From DATIJJ01 sp964612855 (GTDB lineage Bacteria; Pseudomonadota; Gammaproteobacteria; DSM-16500): DNA of 64,000 nucleotides. The notes beneath the pieces were generated by a model. It was not told the DNA's origin. It worked only from the letters and a program-made list of their open reading frames with translations, and did no database searches. The DNA is taken from NCBI GenBank assembly GCA_964612855.1, contig CAZTDR010000003.1:1-64000 (forward strand), read 5' to 3'. The translations under genes were made by a program, and so were the position numbers. How positions within the stretch are numbered: position 1 is the stretch's first letter; every line of letters begins with the position of its first letter. Positions 59,322-64,000 of the stretch are shown in pieces.

Positions 59322-60013
59322 TTTTTTACGTGTACCAAATAGTTAACGGAAACGTCAGCGCCCAAAGAATAGTGTTGAGTAAGGGGATTATAGTGAAGTC
59401 CAGTCATTTCTTGCATCGATAATCCTGCTTGTCTGATCCATTGATTTAATTCACTTGGGCGAATAAATTTGGCAAAATCATGCGTATTTTTTGGAATGAG
59501 CTTTAGTACATACTCAGCACCTAAAATGGCAAAAAGATAAGATTTAAGATTTCGATTTAAGGTCGAAAAAAAGATATCGCCGTTGGGTTTGGTGAGTAGG
59601 GCGCAAGCTTTAATGATAGAAGCCGGGTCGGGGACGTGTTCTAGCATTTCCAAGCAGGTAACTATATCGTATTTTTCGGGTTGTTGCGCGGCCATTTCTT
59701 CGGCCGTCGTCAAACGATAATCAATGTCGGTGCCACTTTCATATTGATGCAGTTTGGCAACCTGGATAGCGGCTTCACTCATGTCTATCCCCGTCACTTT
59801 TGCACCCAGTTTGGCCATACCTTCCGCTAAAATGCCACCACCGCAGCCGATATCTAAGACTGTTTTGCCAATAAGAGGTGCTTTTTCTTGAATGAACGTC
59901 AGTCTTAACGGATTGATGTCATGTAACGCTTTAAACTCGCCATGAAGGTCCCACCAATGCGCAGCAGATTGGTCGAATTTTGCCACTTCACTCAGGTCAA
60001 TATTATTTCTCAT
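59318..60013 (-). CDS. ubiG: Ubiquinone biosynthesis O-methyltransferase
   Basis: 231 residues. SAM-binding motif VLDIGCGGGILAEGMAKLGA is near residue 53. The conserved N-terminal AAHWWDLHGEFKALHDINPLRL is the UbiG signature, and TCLEMLEHVPDPASIIKAC is the post-II motif. It methylates two hydroxyls in ubiquinone synthesis, implying aerobic respiration. It is divergent from the small exported-protein gene, and its stop overlaps the gph start by 4 nt. Confidence 0.95.
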   Translation of the reverse strand: MRNNIDLSEVAKFDQSAAHWWDLHGEFKALHDINPLRLTFIQEKAPLIGKTVLDIGCGGGILAEGMAKLGAKVTGIDMSEAAIQVAKLHQYESGTDIDYRLTTAEEMAAQQPEKYDIVTCLEMLEHVPDPASIIKACALLTKPNGDIFFSTLNRNLKSYLFAILGAEYVLKLIPKNTHDFAKFIRPSELNQWIRQAGLSMQEMTGLHYNPLTQHYSLGADVSVNYLVHVKK

Positions 60014-60022
60014 CTTAAGCTC

Positions 60023-60051
60023 TTGTTGTTCGAGGCAGTTATGTTTATCAT
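60023..60051 (+). promoter_or_regulatory. Candidate sigma-70 promoter for the 58-residue gene
   Basis: TTGTTG (60023-60028), a 17-nt spacer, and TATCAT (60046-60051), 38 nt before the start codon at 60089. The good spacing together with a downstream terminator makes a compact single-gene unit. Confidence 0.5.
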
Positions 60052-60088
60052 ATTCCGGTATTAATTTATTACAAAGGGAATTTTCTCT

Positions 60089-60265
60089 ATGAAAAAAATG
60101 TTTTTAGCTATAGCTTTATTCACTGCTGCTTTTACAACGGTTGCTTTCGCTGATGATACTTCTTCTGCTAACGGATCTGCAGTCAGCGGCCAACAAGCAC
60201 CTGCTACCGATTCTAATGGAAGCACGAATTCCAGCATGAGCGGTACAGGCCAAGCTGCACAATAA
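60089..60265 (+). CDS. 58-residue exported low-complexity peptide
   Basis: MKKMFLAIALFTAAFTTVAF is a clean signal peptide with AFA before DDTSSANG. The mature part is about 37 residues, rich in Ser, Gly, Asn, Gln and Thr (SAVSGQQAPATDSNGS ... GTGQAAQ), without Cys. AAAGGGAA precedes the ATG, a promoter-like sequence lies upstream and a strong terminator follows, so it is a real gene despite its size. Such small periplasmic or secreted peptides are common in Legionellales, but I do not recognise this one. The antisense reading frame here is a shadow. Confidence 0.7.
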   Translation: MKKMFLAIALFTAAFTTVAFADDTSSANGSAVSGQQAPATDSNGSTNSSMSGTGQAAQ

Positions 60266-60284
60266 TATTGGTGTGGTAGCAATC

Positions 60285-60312
60285 AAAAACCCTGCTTTAT
60301 GCGGGGTTTTTT
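60285..60312 (+). terminator. Rho-independent terminator after the small exported peptide
   Basis: An 11-bp stem AAAAACCCTGC (60285-60295) pairs with GCGGGGTTTTT (60301-60311), with one G-T pair, loop TTTAT and a U-run of six. It lies between the 58-residue gene and pepN. Confidence 0.92.
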
Positions 60313-60376
60313 GTATGGACTGGTGGGTACGCTGTGTTTAACCTACCAGCGTCCCCCAATCCCGAGGCCCGTTTTT

Positions 60377-62989
60377 ATGATCACTACCCGTCCCCAACCT
60401 GTTTATTTACGCGATTATCAAGTTCCTTCTTACCTTATTCATCAAGTCGATCTCGAGTTTCATCTTGAAGAAGAATTCACCACCGTAAAATCAACCTTAG
60501 CTGTTGAATTGAACCCAGCGAATCGATTGTCTGAATCGAATTTAGTGTTAATGGGCGAAGAGCTCGAGTTGCTTGAAATCAAAGTAAACGAAAAAGTGTT
60601 ATCGTCGGAACAATACAGTATCAATAAAAACGTATTAACTATTTTTTCAGTTCCCGATCAGTTTCGCTTGGAAATTCAAACACGCATCAAGCCGCAAGAA
60701 AATACCAGCTTGAGTGGTTTGTACAAATCCAGCGGAAATTATTGCACACAATGTGAAGCAGAAGGCTTTCGTCGCATCACTTATTTTTCCGATCGTCCCG
60801 ATGTGATGGCGCGTTACACAACAAAAATTATTGCGAATGAAAAACGCTATCCTATTCTGTTATCGAATGGCAATTTAATCGCTGCAGGCAAATTAGAAGA
60901 CGGTAAGCATTGGGTCAAGTGGGAAGATCCTTTTAATAAGCCCAGTTACTTATTCGCTTTAGTGGCAGGTGATTTAGAATACATCGAAGATTTTTTTAAG
61001 ACATGCTCAGGCAGACGAGTGACATTACGTATTTATGTGGAAAAAGGGAATCGCGATAAATGTGCACACGCGATGCAAGCGGTCAAAAAAGCCATGCGTT
61101 GGGATGAAGAAAAATTTGGTCGTGAATATGATTTAGATATTTATATGATTGTTGCGGTTAGTGATTTCAATATGGGTGCTATGGAAAATAAAGGCTTAAA
61201 TATTTTTAATACCAAATATATTTTAGCGAGTCCTGAAACGGCGACAGATCTAGATTTTATTCATGTGGAATCCGTGATTGCCCATGAATATTTTCATAAT
61301 TGGACAGGTAATCGAATTACTTGTCGTGATTGGTTTCAACTGAGTTTGAAAGAAGGATTGACCATTTTCCGTGATCAAAGTTTTACGGAAGATACAACGT
61401 CGGCAACCGTCGCGCGCATTCAAGATGTCAATGCGCTGCGTGTCTCCCAGTTTCCAGAAGATGCGGGTCCATTGGCGCATGCAGTTCGACCGGAATCATA
61501 CATTGAAATTAATAATTTTTATACTTCAACCATTTATAATAAAGGTGCCGAAGTCATCCGCATGATTCGCACGATTTTAGGCGAAAAGTTTTTTCGTCGC
61601 GGCATGGATTTATATTTTGAACGCCACGATGGACATGCTGTCACCATTGAGGATTTTGTGCGAGCACATGAAGATGCATCTGGTATCGATTTAAAACAAT
61701 TTCGTCTTTGGTATAGCCAGGCTGGTACACCCGTATTGGATGTTAAAGGGGAGTATGATCCTATAGCAAAAACGTATACGTTGCATGTTAAGCAAAGTTG
61801 TCCACCTACACCGGATCAGCCTGTTAAAAAACCGATGTATATTCCACTGGCGGTTGGCTTGTTGAACCAAGCAGGAAAAGAAATCGCCAGTGAATTGCTA
61901 CAAATTAAAGACACGGATAATACGTTTATTTTTGAGCATATTGCCTCACCACCCATTCCTTCGTTACTGAGACATTTTTCTGCGCCTGTCAAAATAAAAT
62001 ATCACTATGCTGATCGCGATCTTCTTTTATTGTTTAAGCATGACCCGGATTTATTTAATCGTTGGGAAGCAGGACAAAAATATGCAGTCAATCTTATTTT
62101 ACGCTTAGTGCAAGATTATCAGCAGAACGCTTCTTTTGTGATGCCTGATGATTATATTGCGGCATTTGAGTATTTGTTAGCAACCACGATCAAAGATAAA
62201 TGGTTGCTCTCTGAAATGTTAACCTTACCCTCTGAAAAATATATTGCTGAACATATGGCCGTGATTGATGTGGATGCTATTCATGCTGCACATGAATTCG
62301 TCGCGCAAGAAATTGCGAGCCGATTAAAAGATAAATTTTTAAAAATCTATCAAAAACTGCATAGCAAAAAACCGTATCGATTTACGATGGACGAAGTGGG
62401 TAATCGATATTTGAAAAATACCTGCATGGCTTATTTAATGATGCTGCCCGATTCCGATATCCATCGTGCCTTGGGCATGGCACAGTTTAAAACGTCCTTA
62501 GCTCAAAATATGACGGATACCATGGCGGCTTTAAAAGCGCTTTCCAATGTAGAATGTGCGGAGCGTGCAGTCGCCTTAGCGGATTTTTATGCGAAATGGC
62601 AGCATGATGCATTAGTCGTCGACAAATGGTTTGCTTTGCAAGCGAGTTCCAAATTACCCGGCACATTACAGCATGTAAAAACCTTGCTGCATCATGAAGC
62701 GTTTGATATTAAAAATCCCAATAAGGTCTATGCCTTAGTGGGCGTGTTCGGTAATAATGCCGTCCATTTTCATGCGAAGAATGGCGAAGGCTATCAACTG
62801 TTAGCTGATATTGTACTGCAACTCAATGCACTGAATCCGCAAGTGGCAGCCCGTATGTTAACGCCGTTGACGCAGTGGAAACGTTTTGATAAAGATCGGC
62901 AAAAACTCATGCGTGAGCAATTGGAGCGATTAAGTCAGGATAAAAATTTGTCATCGGATGTGTTTGAATTAGTAACAAAAAGTCTTTAA
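60377..62989 (+). CDS. pepN: Aminopeptidase N (M1 family)
   Basis: Broad-specificity zinc aminopeptidase of the cytoplasm. 870 residues from ATG 60377, exactly the E. coli length. GAMEN exopeptidase motif (MGAMENKGLNIFN), zinc site HEYFHNWTGNR (H303, H307) with the distal Glu in LKEGLTIFRDQ. The C-terminal helical domain ends DVFELVTKSL. The frame is open to 60299, but that start lies in the terminator stem. ATG 60377 has GAGG 9 nt upstream and gives the conserved QPVYLRDYQVPSYLI start. Confidence 0.96.
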   Translation: MITTRPQPVYLRDYQVPSYLIHQVDLEFHLEEEFTTVKSTLAVELNPANRLSESNLVLMGEELELLEIKVNEKVLSSEQYSINKNVLTIFSVPDQFRLEIQTRIKPQENTSLSGLYKSSGNYCTQCEAEGFRRITYFSDRPDVMARYTTKIIANEKRYPILLSNGNLIAAGKLEDGKHWVKWEDPFNKPSYLFALVAGDLEYIEDFFKTCSGRRVTLRIYVEKGNRDKCAHAMQAVKKAMRWDEEKFGREYDLDIYMIVAVSDFNMGAMENKGLNIFNTKYILASPETATDLDFIHVESVIAHEYFHNWTGNRITCRDWFQLSLKEGLTIFRDQSFTEDTTSATVARIQDVNALRVSQFPEDAGPLAHAVRPESYIEINNFYTSTIYNKGAEVIRMIRTILGEKFFRRGMDLYFERHDGHAVTIEDFVRAHEDASGIDLKQFRLWYSQAGTPVLDVKGEYDPIAKTYTLHVKQSCPPTPDQPVKKPMYIPLAVGLLNQAGKEIASELLQIKDTDNTFIFEHIASPPIPSLLRHFSAPVKIKYHYADRDLLLLFKHDPDLFNRWEAGQKYAVNLILRLVQDYQQNASFVMPDDYIAAFEYLLATTIKDKWLLSEMLTLPSEKYIAEHMAVIDVDAIHAAHEFVAQEIASRLKDKFLKIYQKLHSKKPYRFTMDEVGNRYLKNTCMAYLMMLPDSDIHRALGMAQFKTSLAQNMTDTMAALKALSNVECAERAVALADFYAKWQHDALVVDKWFALQASSKLPGTLQHVKTLLHHEAFDIKNPNKVYALVGVFGNNAVHFHAKNGEGYQLLADIVLQLNALNPQVAARMLTPLTQWKRFDKDRQKLMREQLERLSQDKNLSSDVFELVTKSL

Positions 62990-63002
62990 GAGATTGGTGG
63001 TT

Positions 63003-63029
63003 GGTGGGTACGCTGCGCTTAGCCCACCG
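63003..63029 (+). repeat. GTGGGTACGCTGCGC palindromic unit
   Basis: GGTGGGTACGCTGCGCTTAG followed by CCCACC is a short palindrome. Similar sequences occur at about 60314-60350 (GGTGGGTACGCTGTGTTTAA...) and about 34680-34725 (GGGCACGCTGCGCTTT...). It may be a further REP-like family with a GTGG foot. It sits in the pepN-fumC gap. Confidence 0.5.
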
Positions 63030-63055
63030 CTTATTAAATTAAAAGAGGAGATAAA

Positions 63056-64000
63056 ATGACTATTCATAATGAACCGACCCGGGTTGAATCGGACAGCATG
63101 GGTAAAATTGATGTGCCTGCGAATGTGTATTGGGGTGCACAAACCCAACGTTCTTTGCATCATTTTGCAATTGGCCATGATGTCATGCCCAAAGAAGTGA
63201 TTCGTGCTTTTGCTATTTTAAAAAAAGCGGCCGCGATGACAAATCATGAATTGGGTTTGTTATCGGACGAAAAAATGAAATTGATTGTTGCCGTGGCCGA
63301 TGAAATTATCGCAGGCAAGCTCGCTGATCAATTTCCCTTAAAAGTTTGGCAAACCGGCAGTGGTACACAAACTAATATGAATGTGAATGAAGTGATCTCC
63401 AATCGTGCCATCGAGATGGTGGGTGGCATATTAGGTAGTAAAGAACCCATTCATCCCAATGATGACGTAAATCGTTCGCAGTCTTCTAATGATACTTTTC
63501 CGACGGCGATGCACATTGCAGCGACTGAAAGTCTGATTAATCGACTTATTCCTGCCATTAAAGAATTATCTCAAGCATTGATTGAGAAACAACGACAGTT
63601 TGCAAAAATCGTTAAAGTAGGACGCACCCATTTACAAGATGCGGTACCCCTCACATTAGGCCAAGAATTTTCTGGCTATGTTGCGCAATTACAAGCTGCA
63701 TTAAAAAATATTGAGTCCACATTACCGGGGTTATATGAATTAGCCTTAGGCGGCACTGCTGTTGGTACCGGTATTAACGCGCATCCCAAATTTGGTGAAA
63801 AATCCGCAGAAAGAATTGCGCGGTTGACAGGTTTATCTTTCATCTCTGCACCTAATAAATTCGCTGCCCTAGCTGCGCATGATGCGTTAGTTTTTGCCAG
63901 TGGTGCCTTAAAGACCCTCGCTTGCGCACTGATGAAAATTGCCAATGATATACGCTGGTTGGGTTCGGGCCCACGTTGTGGATTGGGCGAATTGATTTTA
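63056..64000 (+). CDS. fumC: Fumarate hydratase class II, 5' part
   Basis: Reading frame open from ATG 63056 to the window end (315 codons), so the 3' end is cut off. AGAGGAG precedes the start. Class II signatures: ESDSMGKIDVPANVYWGAQT, the substrate loop QTGSGTQTNMNVNEVISN, HPNDDVNRSQSSNDTFPTA, and GRTHLQDAVPLTLGQEFSGY. The GSSIMPGKVNP signature should lie just beyond the window. It interconverts fumarate and malate in the TCA cycle, using the oxygen-stable, iron-free type of enzyme. Confidence 0.97.
   Translation, partial: MTIHNEPTRVESDSMGKIDVPANVYWGAQTQRSLHHFAIGHDVMPKEVIRAFAILKKAAAMTNHELGLLSDEKMKLIVAVADEIIAGKLADQFPLKVWQTGSGTQTNMNVNEVISNRAIEMVGGILGSKEPIHPNDDVNRSQSSNDTFPTAMHIAATESLINRLIPAIKELSQALIEKQRQFAKIVKVGRTHLQDAVPLTLGQEFSGYVAQLQAALKNIESTLPGLYELALGGTAVGTGINAHPKFGEKSAERIARLTGLSFISAPNKFAALAAHDALVFASGALKTLACALMKIANDIRWLGSGPRCGLGELIL

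Noticed and set aside
60299..60376. N-terminal extension of pepN
   Set aside because: It begins inside the terminator stem; ATG 60377 gives the 870-residue family length.

Overview
The window is a stretch of gammaproteobacterial chromosome with moderate GC content. It is dense in housekeeping genes and carries no phage or plasmid functions. The thrS-infC-rpmI-rplT-pheS-pheT-ihfA order, gyrA next to cmk and rpsA, lapA-lapB, rluD-pgeF, gph-ubiG and a pepN of E. coli length all fit Gammaproteobacteria. Two tandem CBU_0592-type membrane proteins, a DUF2490 protein, eukaryote-like low-complexity tracts and Glu-rich C-termini on unrecognised proteins point to the Legionellales (Coxiella/Legionella/Berkiella-like, host-associated). 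That placement is an inference and not a species call.

Layout. 1-4.3 kb: uvrB, a small inverted-repeat element, and a PTPS-related polytopic membrane protein carrying an in-frame repeat unit. 4.25-11.4 kb: tRNA-Val(GAC), then the threonyl-tRNA synthetase/IF3/L35/L20/PheST/IHF-alpha cluster, in which infC starts with ATT. 11.5-16.6 kb: tRNA-Pro(GGG), fadD, a DUF2490 protein on the minus strand, an RlmL protein lacking most of its RlmK half, and a 0.7-kb repeat mosaic. 16.6-25 kb: gyrA, cmk, rpsA, lapA, lapB, dusA and two small membrane proteins. 25.2-29.3 kb (minus): class Ia ribonucleotide reductase nrdA and nrdB, with candidate NrdR and DnaA sites upstream. 29.6-36.1 kb: two tandem unrecognised paralogues coupled to pssA, a large HAD-type protein, and sdaA. 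36.3-42.8 kb: ampG, an MscK/MscM-type channel, a lipoprotein and tldD. 43.2-51.7 kb: one 2,817-residue gene with a polyglutamine run and a SecA-like ATPase core, the most unusual gene here. 51.8-64 kb: degP-like protease, pgeF, rluD, bamD, nadE, ygfZ, gph, ubiG, a 58-residue exported peptide, pepN and the 5' part of fumC.

Repeats. Many intergenic gaps hold short palindromic units that begin with GTAG, usually as inverted pairs. There are at least three sequence families resembling REP elements. A fourth palindrome family (GTCATCCCCGA...) has one copy split by a TA-flanked inverted-repeat element. Longer elements of about 190 bp place a REP pair inside terminal inverted repeats ending in CTGTACACGAC. 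No transposase or REP-associated tyrosine transposase gene lies in the window, so all of these must be mobilised in trans or be relics.

Most genes serve core functions: translation, DNA topology and repair, dNTP, NAD and phospholipid synthesis, and envelope assembly. The accessory interest lies in the SecA-like giant, the paralogue pair before pssA, the HAD-type protein and the repeat biology.
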